A stretch of DNA of 64,000 bases from NCBI GenBank assembly GCA_918026815.1, contig CAKJVC010000010.1, positions 498,501 to 562,500 on the forward strand. Direction: 5' to 3'. Of this stretch, positions 23,773 through 36,547 are shown in pieces; within the stretch, counting starts at the first letter, position 1; every line of letters starts with the position of its first letter. Made by a program: the position numbers and the translations under genes. Under the pieces are notes generated by a model. The model saw only the letters and a program-made list of their open reading frames with translations, searched no databases and was not told where the DNA came from. The DNA comes from Chalara sp. BL73. Its lineage: Eukaryota; Ascomycota; Leotiomycetes; Helotiales.

Positions 23773-26700
23773 TTAATCATATTCCTCCATGTAGACACCG
23801 GCATAAGGATTCCATTCCTGGCCAGGATAACTAGTTGCCGACATTGTAGCCGGTTCATTGTCGTTATCATCCAGTCCCAAATGTCCATCATCAGCCACAA
23901 TTTTCTCCTCTTGCGCGCTGGATATCGCTGCCGCTCTCTGGTTCTCCTTGCTACCATGTGGTCCTGAGGCAGAATTACCATGTACCTTTGGTAGGCGTGG
24001 AGAGGCATTATATAAATCAGGTGAGTGATTGCGGATCAGTGTCGTAGTCTGGATGCTAGACTGCCGTCGCACGTCACGCTGAGGACTGCCGCTTCGTTGC
24101 TGAGGAGGTGGCGTAATCCCTGGGCTTGGAGGTGTAGGGCTAGGTGAAATGCCGCTCCGGTCATGGCTTTTGTTGCCAGAGGCTTGGGGAACTAACATAC
24201 TTGGTTGCCCGCTTATCCCAGAAACTTGGGAGATCCCACTTACGGCGGTACGCCGCGTGTCTGACCGATCTATGCTCAGATGTAGGTGGTGATGGTCCTG
24301 GTTATCGAGGTGCTCAGGCCATTTTGGAGGTGGAGGTGGTGGAAGATGGCTTGCGGAGGGGTTAATTGGTGAGAAGACGGTGTCGTCCGGAAGGGGATAG
24401 CCGGCAGGGCTTTCTGGATGGCGCAGGATTGGCTGCGCGAGACGTTGAATTGAATTATGCTCAGGGGTCTTATCAGGTGTTACTTGGATAGAACTTGGTG
24501 AACGGCTGCTTCTTGGAGGAGATATTATAGGTATGTTCATGCTAAGAGACAGGGGTTGTCGATCTTCTTCGTCTTCTGGTAGGGAAAGCTGGTATGGGCG
24601 CTGTTGACCGTTTGGCTCACGAGCAGGCGAGCGAGCGAGCATGTCTTCACGACTAAGTCGTCGCGAGGAGTGATTATTACTTGCACTGGAGGGTACATCG
24701 CTCTGGAGAGGTCTGGACTGGGCCGGTACATAACTAGCCGAGGTTTGCACGGGCGGTAGCTGTTGTTGCTCTACATGAGCCCGTCCAGGTACACGTGAAG
24801 TATTTTGGTGGACCGGTGCACCGTGCTGTGTATAGGGAACATTGGTGGTTTGAACTTGGTTGTAGCCTTTTGGATCGTATGCTGTTGGTACGGCGGCTGC
24901 GCCATCCCCTCGAACAAGATTGTAACCGCCAGGAATAGGGACAGTGTCATAACGCGGCTCTGGAACAACATGAGGCTCCCTGCTTGTTTGCCGCCCACGC
25001 TCTCGGTTGCGATCACGTCCTTGTCCAGACAACATGTCTCTATTCTCTTCATGCCATGGAGCATTAGGGGCTTGCTTGGCAATTGGGGTGGCATTTTCAG
25101 CAATATCGGTGTAGGTCCGTGCGGGTGGAACCTGATTAGGACGATATTCTTTAGGCTGGCTCCCTTGTGATCGTGTTCCTTGTGACGACGAATCATCACG
25201 TTTGTCAGACTGTTGTGATCGCCGTCCCATGATGCCACTTAACAGACCAGGAGTAGCGGATAGTTTTCTAGTCTTGCTTTCCTGCCGATCTTTTGTAGGT
25301 TCTCCTGCACCGGACAATTTAGCAAGAAGCCCACGTTGTTGACTGGATTGTTTCGGGCTACTATTATTGTTTTGCTTCTGCTGTGGAGATGACTGAGGCT
25401 TGGCAAATAATCCTTGAGTTGGCGCGGGAGATTCAAGGGGTTGTCGCTCCTGATATGAGAGCTCCCGCATGGCTTCAGGATGTGGACTGGAGACAGACGC
25501 TCGCGGAGAATCCTTTGATCGACCAAACATATTGCTCAGGTTCGAAAACCGCTTCCCAGACTTCTTCTTTTCGGAATCGTCAGCCTTGCCATCCACCGAG
25601 GCTCTTAAAGGCTTGCTTGATTTCCCCTTGGAATCCCCAAATTTGTCTCCAAAGAACGATCTTTTGGACTCGTTTCCTAATACGGGAGACTGAACTGGAG
25701 TCTGTCCTGGGGTAAGCGCAAGACCAGTTCGTGATCCTGCAGTGTGAGCTACCATGCTTTCCCGGCTCTGAGGTGTATCAAGGCCTGTTGACGCACGGGT
25801 TAATTTACCGAAGAGGCTATTGCGTCGCTTGTTCCTCTCTTGCCCATCTTCAGAGGCTACACTTGACTCAGCATACTCATTGGCTTCAGCATTATACCTA
25901 TTGTAATACTGTTGGTCACCGTCTTGGGTCAATGAATTTCCTCTTTCTCGAGATACACTTCTAATTTTATTACTAATATCCTTGAAAATGCCTGAATTAC
26001 GCCTTGACGCGGGTCGTGGCTCATCAGCCGGAGGACCGACACCCGGCAACTGATACTCATTTGTTTGATGGCGTGGCAAAAAAACTTGCTCACGGGCAAG
26101 CGGCGCCTGATAGTAGTGAGCAGGGAGGTCGCCATCTTTTGGTCCCTCAAAGGCTGGTTGCTCTGGGGGAAAGAGACTGGGGTATCTTTGCGCTGAGCTT
26201 GGAGGTTGATCAAAGCTTCTGCTCTGTTGATGCGACGGAGCTCGCTGTCCAAAACTCTGGCGATTTTGTTGTTGCTCGAATGAGGTTCGCGTGGGTGTGG
26301 CAATATTCGGTCTCCAAGAATCTTGTGAACTTCTGTATTCTTCATTCTCAGGGGGAAAGTCGGCTGCTCGTGGAGCGTTGTACAATTGTTGGGATTGAGT
26401 AGGCCGAGTCATGGTATGCTGACTGCGATCCGATGAGCCAGCATGAGCTATGGATGGATTACTCGGATCCTCTTGGGCGAGAGAGCCACTCCGTGATTGC
26501 CTATGCGCTTCACGATGAGCAATTCCTTCTAGAGTAGCGACGCCGGCTGCGATAGCAATCTCTGCTGATCGCCGTCCTGAGTCGGCCAATTGTGATGGAA
26601 GATTTGGCACGGGATCCGCATCATCAATGGTAAATCGGCTTTTCGCTTGTCGAGAGCCAAATCCTTTACCGAACGTTGAAGTACGTCGGATAGGTGGCAA

Positions 26701-28129
26701 TCCTTTGAACGATGTGGTGCTTTGCGGTTCTTCATCCGTACGTGGAGGTTGCATGGATTGGACAGATGTATTCACAGGAAATGGTCGGTACTCAGGCTGA
26801 ACGGTTCTAGCTTTAGGTAGCGCTGAGGCTTGGCTAGCACGGGGCACGTCATAACTGTATCGGGGCTGAACCAATGGTTCTTGCTGTGACGGCGGTCTGG
26901 TGCTGTATATAGCACTTGGCTTGGACGTATCTTCAGGTGTACTGATAAATGATTGTTGAGAGGGAATAGCGGGTACGGCACTAACGAACGGCGCATGTTT
27001 CTCTGTCTGCATGTTCTGATTCCAGGACGAGGCTGGGTCCACTCTTGGAACATCGTAACTATAACGGGGCCGGTCTAGGATACTCCCAGCACGTGGGCGT
27101 GACGCTACATCCAAATTATTGTCTTCGGGGATTCTATCATGCGAGACATCCAAATTACCCGAGGTTCTATGTGATGAGGCTGGTTGGGCCTCGTCTGCAA
27201 CCTTGCTCGGCGCTTGGTCAGAGTTATGTGAGCCTTCCATACCGAAATATGTTTGCATCACTGCGATTTCTGGGATCCTGGGCGGCGAGCTAGATCTATC
27301 CTGCTTAGAATCTACCTGTTTCGGAACAACGACCCATTCATTAAGATCGGATGGCTCTTCAGATGCGTCGTAGAAATTAGAACCACGGCTAGTCGGTCCT
27401 TTGCTCAAGGAAGTCTCTTTTGGTACGTGAAGAGCCTTTGATTGAGGCTGGGTTATTTGTTGAGGACCATTTGGTAGCTCACTATCGTGAGTGCGCTGTT
27501 CAAAATGGAATCCTTCTTCCTCAGCGATTGGCGTTGCATTTATTGGATCCCACGAAGGCTGGCTCTTGCCAATCGGTGCAGGGACGCCAAGTTTTGCTTC
27601 TACTTTGGGCTCCCCAGAAGAAGACACCTTAGAAGAATGGCTCTTTATCATATTTTGTGGTGCATTTGACTGATCTTGGGAGGAGTTTTGAGCAGTTTCC
27701 TCACTAACAGGCGACACAACAGCTGGTAAGGCGCCACTCATGTTGCTCAGATTATCTAAAATACCAGGAGCACTCATAATATCGTAGTCATCGTTATCAG
27801 TGGCTCCTGTCATTGGAGACTTTCCGGCTCCACGACTCGTGTCTAGAGTCAGTGTAGCTGCACGTTGGCGACTATGCAGCGGCACGGGCGTTGATTCCAT
27901 GGAAGTGCGAGAAGACCCATCTTGTTTGCCAGTAGACCGGGATAAGGTAAGGGGCAGACCCCATGAGGTTCGTCGATCAGGCTTTGTTTTGGTGGGTGGA
28001 CTTGAGGGATCCTGTAAAAAGCTTCTTAGTAACAAGTACACATCATGGCAGTTCGTTTTTGAAGTGACGAAAGGCAAAAAAGAATGCAATTCTCTCTAGT
28101 CATACAAGGCCTGCTAAGCAGGAGGACAT
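23773..28129 (-). CDS. Very large disordered Ser/Pro/Gln-rich fungal protein; 5' end uncertain
   Basis: One exon from 28011 to 23773 encodes about 1,412 residues. TTTTTACAG just before 28011 is a good acceptor, so the upstream open frame (to 28089) is probably intron. The best short first exon I can find is 28129-28106 (MSSCLAGL) with a GTATGA donor, giving a 94-bp phase-0 intron, but this is a guess. The protein has no catalytic domain. It is Ser, Pro, Gln, Arg and Asp-rich, with repeated R(Y/F)SYDVPR motifs (RPRYSYDVPR, QPRYSYDVPR), a basic KDISNKIRSVSRERG patch, a KRRNSLFGKL patch, a poly-Pro run and a conserved-looking end, YPGQEWNPYAGVYMEEYD. Many RxxS sites suggest phosphorylation. It probably acts as a scaffold or cytoskeleton/membrane adaptor, but that is inference. 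It lies 137 bp downstream of the next gene, in the same direction. Confidence 0.7.
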
Positions 28130-28265
28130 TGAGGATGCTAAGAGAATGTGAAAGTAAAAACAAAAGTCGTCAGGCATTATGTTCATCAGCCTTAAGGAAT
28201 TGCAATGCTCAAAATAAAAATAAAAACGCCATGTCGCCCAATTGCGGTCCGGCTTGAAGGAGATG

Positions 28266-31200
28266 TTAATCTACCTTGTCTCCACCACCGGCTCCGCGAA
28301 GCTTGTTCTTGCCCTTGGCCAATAAACCCTTTCCGACCTTTCCTGCCTTGCCACCAAATACACCAGCCGTATGCAATAGTTCTTTACCCTTAGCCTGTAC
28401 CTGCTGAGACGTGGTTCCTCCAGAAGAGAATCCTTGCTGCGGTCCAACTGGTGTGCTTGGCCCGGGACGAGACGCTGCGGTTCCTGGTAACGATGGAGAG
28501 CTGGCATTGAGATACTGTTGATAGTATGGTTGCTGCAATGGAGGCGCTTGGCCGCTAGACGAAAGCTTTGCAAATTTTGAAATTGCGGGTGCAATGACGT
28601 TCAGATTCGAATATTCCGGGTGTTGAGATTGTAAGTTCAATATCCAATTAGTAAGACCAGATTCCATAGATGCAAATTGTTGTCTTGTTTCATCATACTT
28701 CTGTACCCGCTGTTGAGGAGAATGCATTGCAGCGATCTCCTTGAAAGGAAGGATAGGCCCTGAAGATGGAATCTGAGCTTGAGTTGAAGAAGTAACCGGA
28801 GAAATAGAGCTAGGCGGGGCAGAAACATTGGAGTCAAAAGGTGGAATGGAAGGATCATGTACATCGGTACTAGTCACGGGAAAATGCAAGTGTGGAGATC
28901 GGGAGGGATGTTCATCCTCTGGCGGAGTGGGTGGGATAGCGTATGTCGACACCTGGGGATCCTTTTCCTCGGCCAAGGAAAGTCTCCGCTTAGAATGAAC
29001 CACGGTCGCGGCGCCAACACCTCCCAGCGCTGCACCACTAATAGTTTCGACAGCCCCGGGTATGTGGCTTGAAGCAGTCTCGCTCGAAAATTGTTGATTG
29101 TCCGGTAGCTGGTAGCTCTGTGGTGCTACCTCACCGGAATCCGTCAGCGATGACGGATGCACTAGGTCAGGTCCGAGACTGGATTTGGGTTGCGCTAGAT
29201 TGTTAATAGAAGGAGTATTTTGTTTAGAAAGATTTGAAACATCTTCCAAACTTGCTTCCCAAGAAAATCGATGAGGTCCGCCAGGTGGCCTAGAAGCACT
29301 TATTGTCTGATCCGATTTGCGTGGGCTCAGAGGCTGTGGAGATAAGGTCGGATCAATATAATCTGGATCATGGCCGATGACGGATTCGTTTGTGGGAAGT
29401 GAGGCGGATTGTGATTCTGGGACCTTCGTAGGAGCTGTCACAGGAGGCAACGGCGAATCATCCTCAGCGGTCGATTCCCAGTAATGATCATACTCACTCG
29501 GCAAATAAGAGCTGATTCGTGCTGGATTTGAAGATGACTTCTCATCTGAAGATATAGTAGATGTTGAATTAGCATGCTGTACTGTTTCGGATGGCTTAGG
29601 GCTTAGGCTCTTCACAATTTCTTTGTGGAGCCTATCGCTTTCTTCATCCTGCTGTCCATTATTTGTACTTAAAGTAGGTAATCCCCGAGATGTTGTAGAT
29701 TTCAAGCCACGTCCCGGCTCATGCTGGTTTGGCGATGCGGGCTTTAATGGGACACTAGGCTGCGTAAAGTATCCAGAGCCCTTGTCTGCAATCACAGGCG
29801 TATCCTTAGGCAAAGGGGTCGGGGCTTCTTTTGAAGAGGAAGACGTGGTCCGCTCGACAATATCTGGCCGCAGTTGGGTTTCTGGAGACACACGTTCCAA
29901 TTTAGATGAAAGCCGGGGATCTAAAGCAGTAGTCGAGTAAAGACTTCCTCCTGGAGCCATCGCTGGATCGGGTGTTGGAAGCGCGGGAGTGGGTTTCAGG
30001 TCTTCGTGCCCTGGGCTGGCGGCACGCACAGTACTAGGTATATGCCTTCCCTCAAAAGATTCCACCGACTTGCTATGAATGCTTGCGTTATCATTGATTT
30101 CAGCTCCCAGTCCGCGTTCAGATGCTTGGTTCGTCTTCGCAAAAGGCGCAGACTCGGTATCCTCCTTGCCAACATTTCTTCGTGATGGCGATATATCTCT
30201 TGTTGGGATTTGTCCACCAGAGACATGACTAATATCAGAAGGATCTTCCTGAGGAGTCTCGCTTCGAGCTGTCGTTGCATACGATGTCCATCCACCAGGA
30301 AGTTCAGGCCGAAAGCTTTGTTCACGCTCTGCGATTGGACGTGGAGGTTTCAGTTCTTCAAGATCGTTTATGTCTGTGCTTGGAGTAGGCTCCAAGTTAG
30401 AGCCTCCTTGCTCTGGAAGAGCGGTAGGTTCAGTGACTTGGGTTGTTCTGGTGGGGTTGCCTCCAAGGCCTGAGATGCTAACACCACTCTGAGAAAGAGG
30501 TTTGGACAATGGAAGGGTTGCAGAGGAATCTTGCGTCTCGACGTCGTTGGAAGAATTAGTGGAATCTTTTGACTTCTGAGCAGCCTCAGGCATTGATACC
30601 CGATCTTGAGTCGGCTTTAATTCTCTCTTCGTACCCTCTGGGATAGGGGAGACTGGGGGTTCAGTTTTTGGCTTCGTGAAGATATCCATTCCAAAACCTG
30701 AGATCCGATTCAAATCTGGGAGTTTGGGACTAGTGGACTGACTTCTTACTTCCTCAGCCTCTTGCCTGTTTTGCGCTAAAACACTTTGGTCGAAGGTGTT
30801 TTTCTCTGTCTCTAATATGCTGGGGTCATCAACATTGAATCCTTCAAAGCCGTATTCACTTTTTCTTTCCTTTACTGGTTCAAGCACAGGCCGTAAACGA
30901 CTCCCTTCAGAAGAATCATCCGTATCAATACTTGTTCGTTGTCTAGGACCAGCTCCTCCACCGTCCGAGCCTGGCCATTCCTGGCTAAATGGCTTGTTCG
31001 AAATGGTCTCCGATCTCTCGCTTTGATTTGTGCCCTCGATTGAATCCATGCTTGGTCGGCTTGATTCCATAGACTGTCGTTCCTTTTCCTCCTCCATTCG
31101 CCGCTTATAGATATCTGCAGGGCGAATAAATGGAAGGGCTTTCGCTTGGGATGCTGGAGAAGGCGGTGCGACACCCGGTGAGCCTGTACGCGCACCAACC

Positions 31201-32039
31201 CAGGGCTTAGTCGGTTGAGCTACTTCTTGAGACGGTCGACTGAAATCCTCAACATTAGGGCCTACCGACTGGCTCAAGCTGCTCTTTCGAGCAGGGAATT
31301 TTGAAGCTTGCGGTTCTATTGCGCTTTGAGGACCAGCAGACCCGGCCCGCAAAGGTTGAGGTAGTGCTGTAGGGGAGTAATCTCTTCGAGTCTGGTAGTC
31401 TATAGAAGGTGTTCTCGCGTCTGATAAAGATACCGGAGAAACAACGGAACTCGCTTCACTGCTATTATCTAGTCGTCTCGGCTGAGCTGGATCTGGATGC
31501 GAGGAGACAGATACTGGCGCAGCTGGAACGCTGGGTTTTCGGAGACCGGTGGCGCCAGCTGAAGATGTTACCTGCGTTGAAACAGAGAGGGCCGGAGGGC
31601 CACTCGCGCCCCGAGAACTCGGAACACCTGTTATCTGGGAGAAGCGTGTCGCGGGGCCTGGGGAAGCAGCGGGTGGTGGCGATTGCTGGCGCACAGTTCC
31701 GCTAGAGAAATTCCTCTTCTCGTCATCTGCATCGAAGGAATTTGTTCGTACGTGAGACGATCCGCTCCTACCTGGCACACCCGGTAGATCACCATAGTTT
31801 CTCTTATTTACGACAGCTGGAGCCTCATTGTTTGGGTCAAGGTGAGCTGCCTGACCTTGCTGTCTCAAGCCAGTTGGCTTGCTTGCTGCCGGTGGAGGTG
31901 GAGGCTGTTCGTCGCCATAATCATCGTCATCATCCCAGTCATCATAGCTTGCCGGTTTTGCATTTGCCCATTTTGTCGTCTTTTGTCTATTTACATTTGT
32001 CTTGTAGGATATGGGTGTATTGGGCACGCCTGAAGACAT
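28266..32039 (-). CDS. Conserved fungal disordered protein with KTNVNRQKTTKW N-terminus
   Basis: A single exon encodes 1,257 residues. The N-terminus SYKTNVNRQKTTKWANAK, followed by an acidic DDWDDDDDYGDE stretch and KPTGLRQQGQ, is a block I associate with a conserved filamentous-fungal family of unknown function. Two other structured blocks are seen: LPFIRPADIYKRRMEEEKER (about 300), and near the C-terminus LPFKEIAAMHSPQQRVQKYD with a following aromatic segment (GLTNWILNL). The end AGKVGKGLLAKGKNKLRG is basic and Gly-rich and could bind membrane or actin. The rest is Ser/Pro-rich and probably disordered. There are no membrane spans. A GTAGAT just before the stop (28274) could act as a donor and join this frame to the next one in phase; the stop at 28266 is preferred because the family-like ending GGDKVD is intact. 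Confidence 0.82.
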   Translation of the reverse strand: MSSGVPNTPISYKTNVNRQKTTKWANAKPASYDDWDDDDDYGDEQPPPPPAASKPTGLRQQGQAAHLDPNNEAPAVVNKRNYGDLPGVPGRSGSSHVRTNSFDADDEKRNFSSGTVRQQSPPPAASPGPATRFSQITGVPSSRGASGPPALSVSTQVTSSAGATGLRKPSVPAAPVSVSSHPDPAQPRRLDNSSEASSVVSPVSLSDARTPSIDYQTRRDYSPTALPQPLRAGSAGPQSAIEPQASKFPARKSSLSQSVGPNVEDFSRPSQEVAQPTKPWVGARTGSPGVAPPSPASQAKALPFIRPADIYKRRMEEEKERQSMESSRPSMDSIEGTNQSERSETISNKPFSQEWPGSDGGGAGPRQRTSIDTDDSSEGSRLRPVLEPVKERKSEYGFEGFNVDDPSILETEKNTFDQSVLAQNRQEAEEVRSQSTSPKLPDLNRISGFGMDIFTKPKTEPPVSPIPEGTKRELKPTQDRVSMPEAAQKSKDSTNSSNDVETQDSSATLPLSKPLSQSGVSISGLGGNPTRTTQVTEPTALPEQGGSNLEPTPSTDINDLEELKPPRPIAEREQSFRPELPGGWTSYATTARSETPQEDPSDISHVSGGQIPTRDISPSRRNVGKEDTESAPFAKTNQASERGLGAEINDNASIHSKSVESFEGRHIPSTVRAASPGHEDLKPTPALPTPDPAMAPGGSLYSTTALDPRLSSKLERVSPETQLRPDIVERTTSSSSKEAPTPLPKDTPVIADKGSGYFTQPSVPLKPASPNQHEPGRGLKSTTSRGLPTLSTNNGQQDEESDRLHKEIVKSLSPKPSETVQHANSTSTISSDEKSSSNPARISSYLPSEYDHYWESTAEDDSPLPPVTAPTKVPESQSASLPTNESVIGHDPDYIDPTLSPQPLSPRKSDQTISASRPPGGPHRFSWEASLEDVSNLSKQNTPSINNLAQPKSSLGPDLVHPSSLTDSGEVAPQSYQLPDNQQFSSETASSHIPGAVETISGAALGGVGAATVVHSKRRLSLAEEKDPQVSTYAIPPTPPEDEHPSRSPHLHFPVTSTDVHDPSIPPFDSNVSAPPSSISPVTSSTQAQIPSSGPILPFKEIAAMHSPQQRVQKYDETRQQFASMESGLTNWILNLQSQHPEYSNLNVIAPAISKFAKLSSSGQAPPLQQPYYQQYLNASSPSLPGTAASRPGPSTPVGPQQGFSSGGTTSQQVQAKGKELLHTAGVFGGKAGKVGKGLLAKGKNKLRGAGGGDKVD

Positions 32040-33030
32040 TGGCGTCCTATGCTCGGTTAGAGGTGAAGCTTTGCATCGAGCTTAAAAGGAGTGCTCACAT
32101 CGGTGACTGGGCATCCTTCTCGAATGTTTCCCTGTAAGGACGCGCCATCGTTGCCAATGCTCTGAGGGTCGTCGCTCACGAGACATCTACTGCAGTGACA
32201 TGTGTGCCTATGACCCCGTGTAGTGATAAAAGCACAGATGAAAAGGTTGTTGCGACAAGGCGAGTCTAAGGGAGGAACGGCTCGCAATGTTGAAATTATA
32301 TCCGGAGAGGGTGTCAAGGATCTGCGATGATCGTCTCTGTACACTACACAAATGAAGTGGCAAGCAGAGGTTGAGACTGGAATAGGGAGGCAAGGCGAAG
32401 AACCAATTAAGAATTATTAGGAAGGATGAAGTACCTATAGGTACGCGATGAAGCAGGAGAAGCCTTGAATACGGCCTGCTAAAGCTCTCTTCTCTTAATC
32501 ACAATATTATGTACATGGTATTCCCCACTCAAGGCGACTTTGACTTCCAGGTTCCCGTCGCTTTCACTTTCAACTTTCATTCATTCGAAACTCAGCCACA
32601 CCTGGTCGACGAATCATTTTGCCGCATCCCAAAATAACTATGCCTGATTATCACGTGCAGGCGATCACTGGCCACAAGGTGGCTTGGCATTCTGTCACTA
32701 TATTCTGGCCTCAGGCATTCACTGGCTTTGCGCGTTGTTTCAGTGATTCCATTTGGTCTGGAAACGAATCTGCGCAGTCTGCATTCTGTCCTTTCTTCCT
32801 TCCTGTCACCCTTTCAATTCTTCACTTTCCACCTTGCATCGTACGCTTTTCACCCGATAATTAGAGTCGAATTTCACACGCTCCTTGATATTTCATTACC
32901 TGTCGCACAGATCTAACTAGACAAGGGTCGCTGATTGCCCCCTAATAGATTGAACGAAGCCTTTATCCTGGATGAAAACTTAGGAGATCCTACTTGAGAC
33001 GCTTCCACGGCTTTCGCACGTTCAGACATC

Positions 33031-34090
33031 ATGGTGTCGTCCATTCAGGACCGGACCAGCGAGTTCCGGTCTGTTCTAGCACTCGCACAAAAGAAGCAAT
33101 CATCCACGAAAGTTGGGGCGCAAAGGAAATCACTCCTTACCGATTCACAGAAGGCGGCAAGCGGGCATGTGAATGGAGATGCGAAACCAAGGAGATCCGA
33201 GTTTGCGAGGAAGGCTGCAGAAATCGGCAGAGGAATAGGCGCGACAATGGGTAAACTTGAGAAGTTAGCACAGCGTGCGTATCTTCGGAGGGTTCATGTG
33301 AACTCGTTGCTAATTGTATGCAGTTGCAAAACGGAAGACGCTTTTCGATGACAGGCCGGTTGAGATCAATGAGTTAACATTTATAATTAAACAAGACCTG
33401 GCCTCTTTAAATCAACAAATTAACACCCTGAATGCGTTAACGCGAGCTCAACATCCTAAAGCGGACCAGGAAGGAGAGCACAACAAAAATGTTGCTGTGC
33501 TGCTTCAAGGAAAACTTGCAGACGTGTCCGCAAATTTCAAAGATGTCCTCGAAGTTCGGACTAAAAACATTCAAGCTTCCCGCTCTCGAACAGAAAACTT
33601 TGTCTCCTCGGTGTCAGCACATACTGCCCCCTCTTTACCGCCGTCTTCAAGTCCATTATACAGCACGCCCACAAGAGGCAGTCCGGGGCCAGGCCAAGAT
33701 TTATTAACGCTGAATCCAGTCGGAGACCAACAACTTTTGATGATGGAGGAGGCTCAACCACAAAATAGCTACATCAATCAAAGAGGAGAAGCGATTGAGG
33801 CAATTGAAAGAACCATCAGCGAGCTAGGTGGTATTTTTGGACAATTAGCATCCATGGTCTCAGAACAGAGTGAAATGATACAGCGCATTGATGCAAATAC
33901 CGAGGATGTTGTGGATAATGTTCAAGGTGCTCAGAGAGAACTGCTAAAGTACTGGTCTCGAGTGTCAGGCAATCGCTGGCTGATCGCAAAGATGTTCGGG
34001 GTTCTTATGATTTTCTTTTTGTAAGTATCCATGAATGCATAGCAAGATTGTGCTAATTTCTACAGACTTTGGGTTCTGATAGCGGGATAA
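33031..34090 (+). CDS. sed5: Sed5-type Golgi syntaxin (Qa-SNARE)
   Basis: Exons 33031-33274, 33324-34020 and 34066-34090 encode 321 residues; introns are 49 and 45 bp with GCTAAT branch-like sites. The N-terminus IQDRTSEFRSVL is the conserved Sed5/syntaxin-5 peptide that binds the SM protein Sly1. The Habc region follows, including FDDRPVEINELTFIIKQDL. After a Ser/Pro-rich linker the SNARE motif runs through AIERTISELGGIFGQLASMV and DANTEDVVDNVQGAQREL, with the central Gln in the zero layer. The C-terminal membrane anchor (MFGVLMIFFLLWVLIAG) is complete only after splicing the 25-bp last exon. The protein mediates fusion of ER-derived vesicles with the early Golgi. Anchor topology and length match the family. 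Confidence 0.95.
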
Positions 34091-36547
34091 AGAACGGCAT
34101 AGCATTCACGGGTTGTAAAATTATTGTAGAAAAGCCAGAGGCTAGATATCCCTTTTAATGTGATGTATCATCGATCTCTTCAGGAAATACAACCACTGGA
34201 AATAGCCTCACACCCCTTGCAATACCGAAGTGCATTTGAAGGGCCTTGCCATATCATCCGCTTCCCTTCCACATTCTCATCTTCTATGCACATCGTACCA
34301 AACGGGTGAATTTGCACCTTTCTCCGTGAAGTCGGGCAGCCACCTGCATGTAAAAGACATCTGGGAGAGAAGCGCCATTCAATAGAGCATCAGGCTGACT
34401 TTGAGATTGACCTCCACACTCTGCTATAGCGCGTTCTTCTATGCTCAATACATTCGTCCACAACCTCAGCTTTTGAACACTATCAGTGCATCAGATTACA
34501 TCTCATTCCCTACTCTGCTCATGATCATATGGACCTATCTTCATCATCGTTCGAGTCCTTTCAGTGACTGAGGTTCCGATTGGTATATGTGCGAAGCTGC
34601 GTCACGATCTGAGGACGCAATACAAATGTGCACCGGCTCGCCACTACAATATTGCACCGAGTGCCTTTAAGACAGCATCTTGCTAAATTTAGAAAGTAAT
34701 TGAGGAAGACCCAAGCCGTTATGATTCTCTATATAAGGATTCAGGTAGCTCTCAGAAGAAACACGGCGCGTAGTTGTGGGCAGCCTCTCACTGCTTCTCC
34801 GTATTCTTTCCGACTAATTTAAGGTCCCAAATAGCGGGTCTTCATGGTTATTGCTGTGTGAAATTCCTTCTCTGATGGAACTTGATCTTAGGTTCGATGG
34901 ATTATCATCTGAAGGTCTTATCTTGGAGGGCTAGTTGGCCATGAAGAAACATCACACATCATTCTAGCACATCGATGAACTGAAAAACTCCGCCGGATAT
35001 CTTGCGTATGAGTCTTACGACGCGATGCAAATTTAAGCCTAAGTAATCTGCAATGGCTCAACAGCATACAAGAAACATAAAATTAAACCAAAATATTTGA
35101 GGAGGCAGAGCTTAATTTTTTGTGTCTTCTTCCACCCATTCATGCAGGCACGCGCATATTTTGTGCTCAGGATACTTGACGGGAAAGTTTGATTGCAGCC
35201 AATCCTCATGCAGTGCTAGGGGTGGAAACTAGTCACATGCTGGAAGTGTAATAATCATGGGAGGAGCAAAAGTTGTTGACGCATGATGATCTCTTAAGAT
35301 CGTGGTCCAGCACCTTAGCTTTTTGCGAGGAAGCTTCTGTTTCATATTGGAAAGTTTCCGCTTTCTGCCAGAAACCTATCATCAGCGCAATCAGAAAGCT
35401 CCGTTACAAAGGAACCCCACTGGAGAGCTGAGTTCACAAACCAGCTTCCATGGGTTTCATCTGCGTTCGGATGAAGGCTTTCTCAGCTTCAGTTCTCGAG
35501 TCGTCCCTTGGGGTTTCCCTTTGACTTACGCCGTATTTATCGAAACAAATCAATAATACGCTCTTCGGTTACTTTTTCAAGAAGTTACAAATCGAGATCA
35601 AATTCTTCCTGATCGATCTACCTGCTGCTGCGAGGAGCAAGAAGAAGTCGTTACTCATTGATGCCCCGGAAGAACAGAGTATTGCGATTTGATTGTCGTC
35701 GGCTTCACATATTTGCCCTGCACACTTTGGGAAATTGATGTCACCAAGCAGTTCTCTACGGCCTCATGGTTCGATACATATGTAATCTCGGTCTTTCGTG
35801 ATTTCTTTCGGCGTCTTTTAATTCTAGCATGTGCTTAGAACCACGAACTCCTTGTACCTAACTATATAAGCAAAATTACCCATAATGGTATCAGCCATGA
35901 CGCAAGAGACATTTCTATTCTCCGTTACCCCCTGGTGCAGGTACACTTTCGTAAAAAGCCAAATTTTGCCAGAGGCAGCGACAGCGGCTTATACTCTTCA
36001 TAAAAACGATTTTGCTCTATTGCGGGCCAAAATGAGACCATTAAATTCGAGATCCAATCTTATCCGATTTTCAAGGGTCTAAAGCAGCTCGGAAACATTC
36101 GAGTTCCGCATACACTTGCGTTGATGCCCAGAAATAAAGTCAATTAATAACTTTTTGTCCCTCATGCTAATGCTCCAGGCTTTTGCTAGTGTGCCCTCCG
36201 AATTTCCCTTCACCAAATCGATATCCCTAAAGATTAACACAACCGTACATGCCAAGGAGGCTTAAGATTTCCAATGATGCACTTCCTCCGTTGCATTTGC
36301 AATCGATTCTCGTTCCAAGGGACTACAAATCTCTTGAATAGAGAACCATTATCCACTATGACAATGATAGTGGAAAGTAAATTTTCGCAATGGATACACT
36401 AAGTATCCGAATCCGTTTAAGAAGTGAGGTCACCCCAAAATTATCACTTTACTCTTCGTCTGGCATTCTCCCGTTCTTGTAACCGGTTTTTTCACCTTAC
36501 CGTGAATACTTTCGTTAAGGTATAGCCTTTTCAGTTTCTCAGTCAAG
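34091..36547. other. 2.5-kb intergenic tract
   Basis: Short open frames only. No repeat or RNA gene was recognised. It lies between two convergent-free plus-strand genes and may hold the promoter of the CHRD gene. Confidence 0.45.
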
